Origin: Epiperipatus broadwayi
Taxonomy: Eukaryota; Onychophora; Udeonychophora; Euonychophora; Peripatidae
DNA: 64,000 nt
Assembly: GCA_028023455.1 (NCBI GenBank)
Contig: JAQFVV010012544.1
Span: forward strand, 746,001 to 810,000
Direction of reading: 5' to 3'
The notes beneath the pieces are model-generated. The model saw nothing but the letters and a program-made list of their open reading frames with translations, did no database searches and was not told the origin of the DNA. The translations under genes were made by a program, and so were the position numbers. This document shows, piece after piece, positions 11,566 to 26,149 of this stretch. Every line of letters begins with the position of its first letter. Positions within the stretch are counted from its first letter, which is position 1.

Positions 11566-12410
11566 ATTCATGGGATGAGAGCCAAGACTGCAAAAATTAA
11601 GCAATTCTTCAATACTGAAAAATTTGATATTGTTTTTATTTTAGAAACATGGCTTATTCAACACATTTAAGATGATATTTTTATGGACAGTAGATATAAA
11701 GTACTTCAAACATAGATCTTCTGATGTTGCTTCCAATGTGGAGGTATGCTCATTGCCTTTAAGTGTAATTTTATACTTAAGTATAGTCCTATTTCATCAT
11801 CATCTTGTGAGGCTACATGGTATGACATATGTTTGGAAAATAGTGTCAAATTTCTTTTGGGTACTATCTACATAAAGCTAACATGATCCTTTTTAAAGTT
11901 TAATAAGTTTCTTTGGATTTTTGAAGACTTTTTAATCAAATACAAATCATATATAGTTATTACTGGTGATTTTAATATTCATGATTTATATTCAGGTAAT
12001 ACTATCATAGATTCAGTCTCATTTTCACTTAAAGCATTGAGAATGATTCAGTTTTGCAATTTGTTAAATCTAAAACAATTTAATCTACATGCCAATTTTA
12101 ATGATCACATGTTGGATTATATTCTTAGTAATTTTCCTACAGTTGAATGTTTAACTACTTTTTCTTTTTGCATTGATTTGCATCATCCTCCCTTAGAATT
12201 TTATATTAATATTAAATTTAATAGTCTTTTTCCCTTTAAAACTATGAAAAGAAACTGCAAAAAGGAAAATTATTTGTATCTTTGTTTACAATTATCTAAC
12301 TTTAACTGGAAAAATTTGTATTCTTCTTCAGAAGTAGGTTTCTGTATGAAGTTTTTTGAACAATCATTTAGAGAACTAATTGTCAAATACATTACTAAAA
12401 AAAATTTTTA
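11566..12410 (+). pseudogene. LINE B APE-type endonuclease domain
   Basis: NIHGMRAKTAKIKQF followed by FDIVFILETWL (11562-11655) is the start of an exonuclease-endonuclease-phosphatase fold, with the catalytic Glu in the ETWL block. TGDFNIHD at about 11962 is the GDFN catalytic motif. LDYILSN (12115) and DLHHPPLEF (12175, replacing the usual SDH) complete the order. This enzyme nicks target DNA for target-primed reverse transcription. Stops and frameshifts between 11670 and 12030 inactivate it. The open frame 12037-12411 continues into the linker to the RT. Confidence 0.82.
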
Positions 12411-12429
12411 ACTAACCATTTTCCTGCCT

Positions 12430-14030
12430 GTTTTCAGTCTTTTTTAACGAAATTATTAAAAGGAAATCATTTCACCATCCTAAATATTGGAGAGCTAAAA
12501 ATTATTATAACAATTTTGTTAATTATAGAAGATTGTCAAAGGTTATATATCATAAAGATTTTCAAAAATTTATACAAAATACTGAAAGTCAAATTTCTGA
12601 TAATCCTTTGCAATTTTGGTTTCTAGTCAAGGATTTAGGTATTACAAAAAAAAATTACAGAGTAATAATTCAAATCTAGTTGCAGATGATTTTTCTCATT
12701 ATTTCTCAAATCTTTTTGAACAATCTAAATCTTTTACTAACTTAACTGAAAATAATGATCTAATTGAAGAAAGGATAGCATTTAATTCATTTATTGAATC
12801 TGATATTATTTTTGCTATTAAGCAACTTAAATTACATTCTAGTGTGGGCAATAGTCCAGTTTTTATTTATAAAGAATGTGTTGAATACATTGCTTTTTCT
12901 CTTTTGCATATTTTAAATTACTCTTTAGGAAATGGTACTTTTCCTACATCCCTTAAAATTGCTAAAGTTGTATCTATTTTTAAAAAAAGATCTAGAGATT
13001 TGATAAGTGACTATAGTAGACCTATTTCAGTTCGAAGAACTGTTGCTCAAATATTTGAAAGAGCTTTATATAATAAAATTATCTTGAACGTCAATAAAGT
13101 TTTGGCACCAGAGCAGTATGGCTTTTGCCTAATAGGTCCATTGAAATAAATTTGCTATTTTTGATCACATTTCCAATTCAATTGAGGATCAATCTAAATT
13201 GGCTGTTATTTATTTTGATATGCCCAAGGCTTTTGATAGAGTTAATCAAAAAATTCTTCTTCAAAAGCTATGTAGATTAGGTTTTTCCAAATTATTACTT
13301 AATTGGTTTGACTCTTTTCTTAAAAATAGAATGTCTTGTGTGAAGTTTAACAATAAATTGTCATTACCATATTATTGCTTCACTGGTGTGCCTAAAGGTA
13401 GTGTTCTTGCACCATTATTATTTAATATATACACTGATGACCTAAAAAATTACATTAAATTTTTACATCTTCTATGTTATGCAGATGATTGCAAAAAATT
13501 TAGGCATATTTATTCTATTAATGATGGTTTTTTTACTTCAAAGTGATATAGATAATTTAATTGATGTGAATGTAATTATATAAATATAAATATGGATAAG
13601 TGCTCCATTGTCTCTTACTCTAGAAAATCTGAAATCTTAAGGGTTTCCTACTATATTTGTGATTTTAAAATCATAGCAAATGATCATCAAAGAGATCTAG
13701 GATTAGTATTTTCCAATAATATGTCTTTTTATAACCACATTAATTTTATGATGAGTAAATCTTTTAAAATTGTAGGAGCTATTTACAGACATGAAAAAGC
13801 ATTTAATAAATTTACAAAAATTAAACTTTTTATATCCTTAGTACTTCCCATCTTGGAATATGATTCATTTATATGGAATCCTCATAACAAGACAGATATC
13901 ATAAAAATTCAGTATGTTTTGACAAATTTTTAAAAATTAAATAGCTTAAATAATGAACACAAATTCTGAGACGAAAACAAGAGATCTTAAATTTTTTCAA
14001 AAATTTATTTCCTAGAATGTTTCTGCATCT
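12430..14030 (+). pseudogene. LINE B reverse transcriptase
   Basis: RT blocks in order: IKQLKLHSSVGNSP (12818), LKIAKVVSIFKKRS and RPISV (12953-13030), IYFDMPKAFDRVNQ (13208), FTGVPKGSVLAPLLFNIYTDDL (13379-13443), and YADD at 13478-13489. A thumb region follows in another frame: MDKCSIVSYSRKSE, then a Leu/Ile-rich tail ending ILEYDSFIWNPHNKTDI (13592-13933). All catalytic Asp positions are visible (FDMPKAFD, YADD). Frameshifts at about 13150, 13550 and 13935 and stops beyond 13930 break the frame. It belongs to the CR1/Jockey group by motif spacing. Confidence 0.88.
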
Positions 14031-14119
14031 AATTTGCTTTTTAGATTAAATATCAAGAAACAGAATTACAACACTCATACTTACAATATTTTTTACTTAA
14101 AATTTGTAAATCTGATATA

Positions 14120-15443
14120 CATCTTTATCCTGCTTAGCTATTGGCTACTTAGAAATATTTTACAATAGCGATCATCATCAATTTGTATCCACTACTTCGA
14201 TGTACAATCGATTATTTGCTACAACAATTGGGAAAAATTTTTTAAAAAATTTTTTTGGCAGCCATCTTGAATTTTGCATCACTGATGACATCAGAGAATA
14301 GATATTTTAAATACCTTTTACCCAAAAGCCAAAAGTACATTACTGTAATATATATACAGGTATACATATACTTTGCTGTAATTGTATAGCATATACAATG
14401 TTTTATTCATAAAGCACAATGTTAGTGCTGTATTCAGTATTTTGATTGTAAAACATATAAATTTAAATATATAACAGAATGTTAAATGTCTTTAGAAAAA
14501 TTAAACTTTATTTAAATATAATGTATAGTACTTGGATTATTTAAATAAAGTTTAATTTTTCTAGACATTCAACACTTATATTAAATGATGGAAACAGTAT
14601 AACTAAAATACCATCATCACAAACTTTCAGGAAAACACTAAATACTAATATTAAATTGTGGGAGTGTGTTCCTTCATTACATACACACAGGTGGTTTCAA
14701 ATCAAAAGAAAAACATTTTAAAATGAGAATGTTGAATTAAAAAAAAAATTAAAAAGAAAAATAGAATGCATTTAAAATAAGTGTTAATGAATAATTTTTC
14801 TACACGAGTGGGGGGGTGGGGGGCACTATTACATTAGTAAAAATATACAGTAAGAAAAATAAACTTAATGGATGTTTTAGAAAATTAGAACTTTTTTTTT
14901 TCTTTTAAAATAAGTTGATTTTTTCCCCTAAAGTTGACTGATTTACGATATGCATTAAGCTTTTTGTTACTCGGGAGTACAGTAATAAGTCTTTATGTTC
15001 AATTAAATAATTTATAATTAATCATTGTTTTTTAATTTGAATAATTTCACATAAGTAATAAACATAAATGTACTGTAATACAAAATTTAAAAAAATGCAC
15101 TTCAGTATGGATTTTTTTTTCATTATCATGAAAAACTTCTGTGGAAGAATATAAAAACTCTTAAATTCAAATTTAGTTTCACTTTCTCTTTCTTTTTGCT
15201 GTACTGTAATTTTTAAACTGAAAATATGCATTTTTTCCTAATGATATAAAACTTTTTTTAGATACTGTATTTAGTCATCATTGCCATCAAAAAATCACAA
15301 AAATCTTTGAGCTTAGAAACTAATGTGGATATTTTACATCGATTGGAACTAGACCCTCATTATAAATACATATTCTGTATATGATATTCTTGCTTAATGA
15401 TGAGTTTTGGAGGACCAATTGCCATTGCTAAGCAGGGTAAAGG
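14120..15443. mobile_element. About 1.3-kb inverted-repeat element inside LINE B 3' region
   Basis: Left ctttatcctgcttagctatt (14124-14143) and right aatngctaagcagggtaaag are inverted copies of about 24 bp. The flanks align continuously with LINE A's uninterrupted 3' region (aatcttaacatatt), and TATA occurs at both junctions (14116-14119 and 15444-15447) as a possible target-site duplication. No transposase was found inside; ORFs there are short. A second, nested repeat (14472-14630, family S2 arms) lies within it. Superfamily is unassigned. Confidence 0.7.
14472..14630. repeat. S2-family tail in inverted-arm form
   Basis: aatgtctttagaaaaattaa at 14485 and its inverse ttaatttttctagacatt at about 14550 form ~34-bp arms containing ctttatttaaata / atttaaataaag. 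To the right the sequence continues as tattaaatgatggaaacagt and aaaataccatcatcac. That run also occurs (inverted) at 61465-61520 and in part at 36940-36995, 43570-43640 and 61780-61816. Confidence 0.75.
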
Positions 15444-15737
15444 TATATTAACATTTTTCCCTTTATTTCGTTTACCTAGAACTTAAAACAAAGATTTTGC
15501 TAATAAATATATTTTTAATTTAGATTTTAAACAATTCACTAAAGTCATCTTAATAAAATATTAACCTTAATTTCATTTGATATATTTACCTTTTTACTTA
15601 TTTGTTCATTTTATTGTTTTTCTATTTTATTGTTATTCTTTTTTTTATGCTTATTTAGATTTGTATATAATAATTAACTTACTGTGCAATCTATAATTGG
15701 CTAAATGCTGTTGATATGTACATAAAATAATAAAGGA

Positions 15738-18402
<2,665 letters not shown>

Positions 18403-19465
18403 TCAGTAATACTTTATTATTTCTAATATCAAACCAATCATAATAGATTTATAATGTTGTTCTGATTATCTTGCTTTTTCTATTTGAAGATCTGTTGAGT
18501 ATGTTGTGTTATAAATGCAAGATGGCATGAACATTAAAATCTTTAGACAATGGTTAGCTGATTGCTTTCCCTATTTCCCTTCTTTTTTTTCTTTTATTGT
18601 TAGTTTGGCATATTGTACAATGCCCAGGTCTCTTCAAATGTTTTTGATGATACCAGGAGTTGATCTCTCTTCTGGATTTTTATCATTGTTTTTAAAAAAA
18701 AATTGTTTTATAGGAGATTGTGGGTGTTCCATGATTAATTTACAATGCATAGTCCAAATGACATAGTTCAAAAATATTGATAGATGTATTATTGGATATG
18801 TTTTTGTATTGATACTGTCCTTCAGAGATGAGATCAGTTTGAAATCTATCTTGGTGTTGGAGAATATGATTTCTCAGATCACTCTGAATTCAGTACACTG
18901 TGAGAAGAGGTAATCCAATGTCTCATCACCATTCATGCATATGCTGCAGGTTGGGTCAATGTTTTGGTAACCACATTTGTAAAGGAGGAAGTGATTTGTA
19001 GGTACTCTGTTAACATTGTACTTGATGAGGAAATCTAGGTATATGGTCTCTAGACTCCATCTCTTAAAGTTGGTTACCAGTTTCTGATTATTATAGTAAA
19101 GTGTGCTGATTATGGGATGTGAGATTGAGTGGAAGATTGTGTACACCTGTCACAATGAGATTTTAAAATTGAATGTGGTGTGCATTGTTGGGCAATGCTG
19201 TTGACAAGACTTGTGAGAATGGTGATCCATGTTTATTTGCATGGCAGGGGTCATTTGTTGGGTGTTACTTTTTGAAGCAGGGATTTTTGGAAAATGGTGT
19301 TATAGCCATATGATGTTATCAAGTTATATATCACAGTGTGAGTTTTTGGTAAATCAATGCCTGAATGGAGTGAAAAGCAAGACCATTCAGCTTTCTTGGT
19401 CATTGAATGCCTTTGAGGCTGATCACAACCATTTTACCTCTCCAGAAAAGCCTGGAGCATAATCC
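18403..19465 (-). pseudogene. LINE E, truncated L1/Tx1-like ORF2 C-terminus
   Basis: Minus strand from about 19460: FLERGKMVVISLKGIQ, a TGA stop, then PRKLNGLAFHSIQALI. This aligns with LINE C's LLWRGRTVAISLRGIQ, TGA, PCRFNGLSFHSIQAII. The open piece 19146-18874 has NFKRWSLETIYLDFLIKYN, VPTNHFLLYK and the zinc box NIDPTCSICMNGDETLDYLFSQC. After a frameshift, the weak ISSLKDSIN and IIHLSIFLNYVIW segments match the family's final block. The 3' end is near 18405. The first stop is the same TGA as in LINE C, a shared codon position. Confidence 0.82.
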
Positions 19466-19811
19466 ATTTATTCTATTTATGAAGCTCTTGTTGATTTTGA
19501 CAAATAAAAGTTTTATTCCTAACAAATAAATTTTTACAATAAAAACAAATGGTTCTAATTTCCTCTCTCTTCTTTCTTTAAATAATTCTCCAGCATACTT
19601 ATTATATAAAATTATAATTAACAGTTATTGTTAACCCAGGTCATTTTATTTTTTTTTAAATTTGGAAAACTTTGCACAGCTTTGAAATTTTTCATAAATG
19701 CAATTAAAAACAGGAAGCATATCGATTGTATTTTTGATGCATGTACTATAAACTTAAGTAGTTTGTGAATAAAAGATAATCACTTAGCCACACCTTTATA
19801 TTAGCTTCTGA

Positions 19812-21415
19812 TTGTTAACTATCTTCATTAAGAAGCAATATTTACCTTGGCATCAAGAAGCTTTAGGAAATTATATACTATGCTCCATAGATATGAACCG
19901 TCCAGTTACACTATCCGGCAGAATTCAAAACTGCCTTGCCCACTTGAAAGAACAAGAACTACAAGACATCCTTATTAATTATGGTTCAGTTAGCAAATTT
20001 AAACACCTATTAAACCCTCACTTCGAAGATCAAATCCTGTCCAATACAGTTATCTTCACACTTACATTAAAGAAAAACATTATACCCACTGACATACCCA
20101 CCATTATTACTGCAAGAGGCTCTCCTATGGTTTTGACCTTCAGGGGAGTACAGCCACAATGTTTCTTCTGCCTTCAAAGAACATACCTCATTAAAGATTG
20201 TGCAGCAAGAATATGCACACACTGTGCTATTAAAAAGAATAAAGTTCACAGTTGTCCTGGTAGACCTATTAATACGGCTATCACATCCTTAAATAGATGA
20301 TCACCACATGGGACTAATTCGAACAGCAACCTCACAAACCCAGACAATCGGATTCAAATAAATCCTCCAACAAACCCTTTCACATCTAAACCTATCTCTC
20401 AAAATGAAAATCTTCAAGAAAGAACAAACACCAACCTCTACACTAATAGTAGTGAATCAGAGAACCAAGCAATAACATATACTGCTACTAAACCAATCTC
20501 TCAAACTAATAATACTCAAGATCATACATACGATACATATTATACTAATCACCGAGAAACAATGCTAGGTCAAACTCTTTCTACAAAAGAAGACAATATG
20601 ACCAAACCATCTAACGAGAGCAAGGAAAACCCAGGCGATAAAGAAAATACACTTAAAAAAATTTCAAAACAATTCATCTATAACAACTCCCATCCAGCTT
20701 AAAACCAATGATACATCCTCATTCAGGCCAGCTAAGTCTAACAAAACTAAACAAAGTGATCCACAAATTGTCCTCAATTCTTCAATGCCTGCAATAATTA
20801 ACCATCCAGATGAAAAGACTTATCAAATACTCAACCTGAAAGTCAGCATAATTAATGTTTCACAACAGTTACAGCAAACCGAAAATGACTCAGGTCTAAA
20901 ATTTAAACCAAATTCTTATAACAATAAAAAAACACTTTCATCAAAAGAACAGGAAAAAGAAAACAACACTATTAAACTTAAAAACCCCCAAAAAACCGAC
21001 ACAACAAATACCCAAAATACAAATAAGAAAATTAAAAGAAAATCAATTCGCTCAGATAAGTCAAGCTCTGATGATGACAGCTCCCATCCGATACATTATT
21101 CACCACCACCCTCTAGCAAACAAATTTCAGATATATCCAGCACAAAGCTTCACAAATCCATATAAAAAAAAAGAGGAAAACCATGGATCCTATAACCATC
21201 GATACCATTGATCCATCTGATGAATCTCAGACAGATTACACTACTTCATCAGACACCGAAGACTTCATGGATGCATTTCCTCAACCAACAAATATATCAC
21301 CAATCCATCCAAAAGTTCAATCACAAGACTCTGATTGCCAAAAACATCAGAACTCATTAATATGGAGATGTACCACATTGACTTGGTACACTTTGCTGAG
21401 GACGGTTTGGACTAA
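19812..21415 (+). pseudogene. LINE C ORF1, gag-like protein with CCHC-type knuckles
   Basis: The frame is open from 19812 (Met) to 20297 and is broken by a TGA at 20298. It then stays open in the same frame to 20699. A frameshift at about 20690 moves it to the frame ending at 21165 (KLHKSI). A third frame from 21183 (MDPITIDTID, acidic) shifts near 21350 to end HIDLVHFAEDGLD with TAA at 21413-21415. Residues about 117-152 carry CFFC-LQRTYLIKDC and CTHC-AIKKNKVHSC. These are zinc-knuckle-like pairs, with Tyr where the first His is expected. The rest is Asn/Thr/Lys-rich linker. The product would be the RNA-binding ORF1p. Met at 19812 is the likely start. The TGA sits after SLNR, so an Arg CGA ancestor is plausible. 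Confidence 0.75.
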
Positions 21416-21421
21416 TATATC

Positions 21422-22380
21422 ATGTTCTGCAAAATTTCTGGCATTAACATTCACGGCATCAACTCAATTGATAGAGTTTTGCTATTAAAAACTGGCTCTT
21501 GCTCTGCTCCCCTCATATACTTCTTATGGGTGAAACTAAATATCACCATAAGACTGATCATAAAATACTATCTCTTCTCTCAGCTCTCGGATTTACTAGA
21601 TTTTCCATAGGCCATTCTGCTTCAGGTGGAGTCGGTATTCTTCTCAGTAAGTCAACACCACCAAACAGTTTTAGCATTATATTCCTAGATGCCAATATTA
21701 TTATCATAGAAATTGACTATTGGGGTTATCCGATCATTATAGCTTATATATATATACAGCCAAAGACACCTCTCAATATCTAAAAATAATCCATATCCTA
21801 AATGCCATCAACGCTAACAGAGCCTCCCCTGCTATTCTTCTGGGAGACTTTAACACCACATACAATGACTTCAACAAGAGATTCTTGCATCTAATAAATC
21901 ACAGATTAATGTGTGGAGAGGGTTTCTTCCCTCCTGAAGCCTACTTTTTCTATACTAAAACTAAAAAGTCCCTGATTGATTTGGTTTACTACACCCCAGA
22001 CCTCCATTTCAACCTTGATGCAGCCTTGGCCCCTGTTGCTTTCTCTGATCATATGGCTCTAATCTTACAACTTACATCTATTTCAATCCCTACACCTATT
22101 GATGGACCTGGTAAAACCATGAGCATGATCACCCAATCAAATATGACCGAAGCGATAGTGTCTGAGGCATACATCCTTTTCCAGAAAATAAACATCCTTT
22201 CCCTTCCTGCTGAGGAGGGCTGGTTTTCCTTCATTGGAATACTACAGTCCATATTAAATCACCACACCAGGAAAATCAAAGGACCTAATGGTTTTCTAAA
22301 TGACCTAACAGACATTAATATACAACTTCAAGCATCACAGCAAAATTTCACAAATACAGAAAAAATTTATATTCCTTAAA
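21422..22380 (+). pseudogene. LINE C ORF2 endonuclease (APE-type) domain
   Basis: It starts at ATG 21422, 6 bp after the ORF1 stop: MFCKISGINIHGINS, the N-terminal Asn block. HILLMGETKY (about 21517) gives the catalytic Glu. SGGVGILLSK, then AILLGDFNTT (about 21830) and SLIDLVYYTPD (about 21970) follow, and FSDHMALIL (22041) supplies the final SDH motif. Two frameshifts (about 21500 and 21760) join three frames; otherwise all catalytic motifs are present. It would nick the insertion site. Downstream, the frame runs to 22379, then a degenerate linker leads to the RT. Confidence 0.85.
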
Positions 22381-22578
22381 AATCTCTACAAAATCAAGCA
22401 AAAGTCCCTTGCAGAATATATATCCATCAGAAGAGCCAAATGTTTCTTACCACAACAATACTGCTGGATGAGAGATGTACAATAAAAACAAATCACTCCC
22501 TTATCCATTAATACTAATGGAACCAATCTTATTGGCTTTCCAATGATGCAGCACATCAGCAAATAATTCTGCCAATTA

Positions 22579-24484
22579 ATGCAAAAAGATGGAGCTCCTC
22601 CTATAAACAGCTGGTTGGATGCTGGTGACCCCGGCGAACATGGCATCATGGAAATCCAAATCAAAAAGAAGATAACATCTCTCCCTGATGGCGTTCATCC
22701 TGGCCTACATGGCATCCCAAATTTCCTTCTCAAACACCTCAGTCAATTCACTGTGCCTATTATTAAAAAAATGATTGATCACCTAGCCTCCGGCAACAGA
22801 AACATAACAGATCTTTACCCAGTGGCACTCGTGCCTTTTATTAAAAAAGCAAAACCACTAAACGACATTAACAGTATCCGGCCAATTTCCATGACCCCAT
22901 TGCTTATCAAGATAATTGTGTCAGTCATTAAAGATCAAATCCAAACTCAAATTCTTAGCCATATCTCATCAAACCAATACAGAAAAAATGGATCATCAAC
23001 CTCGCATGCTATGTTCAATGTAACTGCACTGTTCAATTACATCAGAGGACATCGTAAATCAAAACCTATTGCTGTCCAGCTGGATGTTGTGGCAGCATTT
23101 GATTCAGTCCAGATAAACATCCTCCTGGATATTCTGTTGGAATGTGACATTCCAGCCGAGATTGTACAGATGGTCAGCAATCTGCTCAACAACAGAGAGA
23201 TTTTTCTCTCTCTTGATGGCAAGATCACACCAGGCTTCAAGCCATACAAGTCGATCCCTTAAGGATCTCCACTCAGTGCTCTTTTCTTCACAGCATACAT
23301 CAACCCTCTTCTGACGGATATAGAAAAAAACCTCCCTGGAATTTTCCTTCCCTCTCTCAATAAAAACTTCAATGTATTTGCATATATAGATGACATCATG
23401 GTTGTGCTTCCCACCATTAAATACCTTCCCCATCTCATGAACATATTAAACAGAAATACAGTGAAACTTGGCCTACAAATAAATTTTAACAAATCTTCCA
23501 TCTGGAAGATAATGTCTGGTAAACAAATTAACTCTCCCTTTTCTGCAAAACCCCAAAGATACCTAGGTTTCCCAATCTACAAAACTCCAACTGCAATGGC
23601 AAGAGAGATTCAAGATGCAATCCTCCATTCAACTGAAGCCATCACCACTTCACTCTGTAGAGTATACCTTTCATTATATGGAAAGGTTGGCCTCCTCAAC
23701 ATGATTATAATGCCAAAAATCTCATATTATCTTCCATTCGTTAAAGTGTCTAAACAGTTTCAAAATAAAATTAACTGATTATGCATCAAACTTCTCTGGA
23801 GAGGAAGGACAGTTGCTATTAGCTTGCGAGGTATCCAATGACCATGCAGGTTCAATGGACTGTCATTCCACTCAATACAAGCAATCATTTTACAGAAAAC
23901 CCACAACACTCTACATAATCTGATCCTCTCCTGTGGATACTCTAACATTATTAAAAAAATTACACCGACAAATCATCCTCCACCCTCTTCCAGTTCATGG
24001 ATAGCATTTCTAATAGAACACCTACAACTTTATAACCCGATAATGCCCTTTAACCTTAACCAAAAAATCACCTTATGGGAAGCATACAATATAATCAACT
24101 AAAATCAACAACCCATTAAAACCAGCCTAAAGGTAACCAACCAAAGACTCATTACACACTTCAAAAGATGGAGTCTGGAATCCAAATTCCTTGACTTCAT
24201 CATTAAAATAAATCTTAATGCACTACCCACGAATTGGTTTCTTTATCACCTAAGAGGTTTTACCAGCATTGACCCTATATGTGGTCTCTGTGCTTGTGAA
24301 GATGAAACCATAGACCATATTATACACCAGTGCCCAAGACTTAAAACTCTGAAAGATATAATTACAATCAATTCCAACATAAGACCTGATATGATTTTCT
24401 CACTTAAAAATGTCATTCATAATGGATTTTTTTCAATAATAAGGCTTTCTACCTTTGTCCTTTATTCCATATATCCCGGATAGT
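22579..24484 (+). pseudogene. LINE C ORF2 reverse transcriptase and zf-RVT domains
   Basis: A single frame holds LPDGVHPGLHGIPN (22681), LYPVALVPFIKK, IRPISMTPLLIK (22876), VQLDVVAAFDSVQ (23072), then a TAA at 23260 inside the P-GSPLSALFF motif (family residue Gln). FAYIDDIMV follows (YIDD at 23383-23394, instead of the commoner YADD/FADD). The thumb reads to 23775. Further stops (TGA 23776, TGA near 23839, TAA near 24101, TAG 24481) interrupt an otherwise open frame that contains LLWRGR, FKRWSLESKFLDFI and the zinc box SIDPICGLCACEDETIDHIIHQC. No frameshift is needed from 22579 to 24484. Two of the stops fit CGA to TGA decay. Confidence 0.88.
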
Positions 24485-24839
24485 GAGATGTAAAAGTCTC
24501 TTGGAATTACCCCTGCTACAAATCATACCATTGTTTTATCAAACGCTCAAAAAAATCAAGAAACGTGACCAGCTCTTTGCCTCCAGTAAAGTCTTTGATG
24601 ACACCTGGTCTTTAACTGCTCTTTCCTTTTTCTGATTATCAATTCCTACCTACCCAGCATTATAGAATAGTCAATTATAAAAGAAAATATTCATGTTTAT
24701 ATTAAAAATGCTAATACCATTAAATAGAACATTATATAATCATATTATTGTACAATTTATTCATTGATTTATCCTTTAATAGTATGTAATCACTATTTAT
24801 TGTTAATAAAATTTTTATTGAAATGAAGAAGCTAGGTTT

Positions 24840-26149
24840 ATATTTTTATTATCCAAGCTAATCTCTGATATTTTAAAAACCCTGAGGGTTTTAATCAATG
24901 CCAACTTGCTTATATAGAGAAGAGGCAAGAGAGATTGATTTATATAGTTTGGGAATATTGAGTAAAGTGATGTGGTCTTGTTGCTTCAATCATTCATTCT
25001 TAATAACTTCTACACATTTGAATGAGGATATTATAGTATATTGGTCAAAGCCAAGAAAATTGAGAAGCCATTGTTTTATGATTTTAGCTGCTTTATAATA
25101 ATATGTGTCTCCAAATTCAAAAATTAGGCACAAAGGGTGACCATCTTTATATAACTTTATGTTCACCAATAATATAGGAAGGTAGTGGCTGATAGATAAA
25201 TATTAAAGTATTTCTGTTTTGAGAATGCATTGTAATAGTTGAAAGTTAGCTAAGTACATGTTGTTTAAAAAATAAAAATAAAAACAAAGCTTTTCTCTAT
25301 ATGGTTTTTATATATTTATGATTACAACAGTCTGAGTTAAAGCTTATACTTTTATAATTATATATTTATCTAAAGTTATTATCTCAGATAATAAAAAAAG
25401 TAAAAGTGATTGTGATATATGGGAGAGCAAATTATGTTTTTTATTGAAAACAATCAATAGCTATAAACTAATCTGGAGATACATATATAACACAATCATA
25501 TGATAACAATTGATTAGCTTGCAAAAATTGTTTGTGGAATAGATTTAAAAGAGTGAATACTTATATTTTTTTTTATTAAATGACCATAATTTGAAAATAT
25601 CTTAAGCTTCCTTTAGTTCTTGATGAGATTATTTCTATTCCAATTCTTCTATACCAATATCAGAGTTACCATTTGCAAATAAAAACTGAATTTACTATAT
25701 TAATTCAGTTAAATAGTTTGTTGGTATTACAGCAATGACTTACAAACTCCATTTAATTACATTTATATATTAATTTAATAACAGACAACATTCCAGTCTG
25801 TATTTCATCATATATTCTCCACAAACTAAAATATTTATGATCAACATAAAAGCAGAACTTGATGTATAGCTAGATATAATGATAATGTATTTTCATAAAA
25901 ATAGACACTATGATGGGGTAATTAAGTAGCCTATATATGCTGTTGCTGAGTAATCCAAAATGTATCCTATTTAACCTTCATTATGGTCATCTCAAGATCT
26001 ATGAAATCTATCTCCCTAAGAAAATACCTCCTTGAAAATTTAATTTGACAGCTTAAAGAAAAAGTAACCTGAAATATGTATTAAGAGGAACCATGCAAAG
26101 AAATTAAGTTTTTTATGGAAAAACAAGAAAAAAACAATAATTAATTAAT
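24840..26149. other. AT-rich spacer
   Basis: A short ORF at 24898-25098 matches nothing I know and is probably chance. The last ~250 bp weakly resemble 30.8-31.08 kb (the start of the direct repeat pair below). Nothing else seen. Confidence 0.45.

Larger units (their letters stand above)
19812..24830 (+). mobile_element. LINE C, near full-length L1/Tx1-like element
   Basis: Two-ORF LINE: gag-like ORF1 with zinc knuckles (19812-21415), then ORF2 with APE endonuclease (21422-22100), RT (about 22579-23780) and zf-RVT (about 24265-24335). The 3' UTR ends near 24825 at gttaataaaatttttattga. The region is clearly less AT-rich than its surroundings and richer in A and C on the coding strand. The exact 5' boundary and a target-site duplication were not found. 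Only a few stops and frameshifts separate it from an open element, but it is not intact. Assignment to L1/Tx1-type rests on RT motif style and the zf-RVT tail. Confidence 0.87.

Noticed and set aside
22049-23501. Minus-strand ORFs within LINE C
   Set aside because: Shadows of the real plus-strand endonuclease and RT frames.
19812-24484. Alternative genetic code (TGA=Arg or TAA=Gln)
   Set aside because: Stops are mixed (TAA, TAG, TGA), accompanied by frameshifts, and occur in dead transposon copies; decay explains them.
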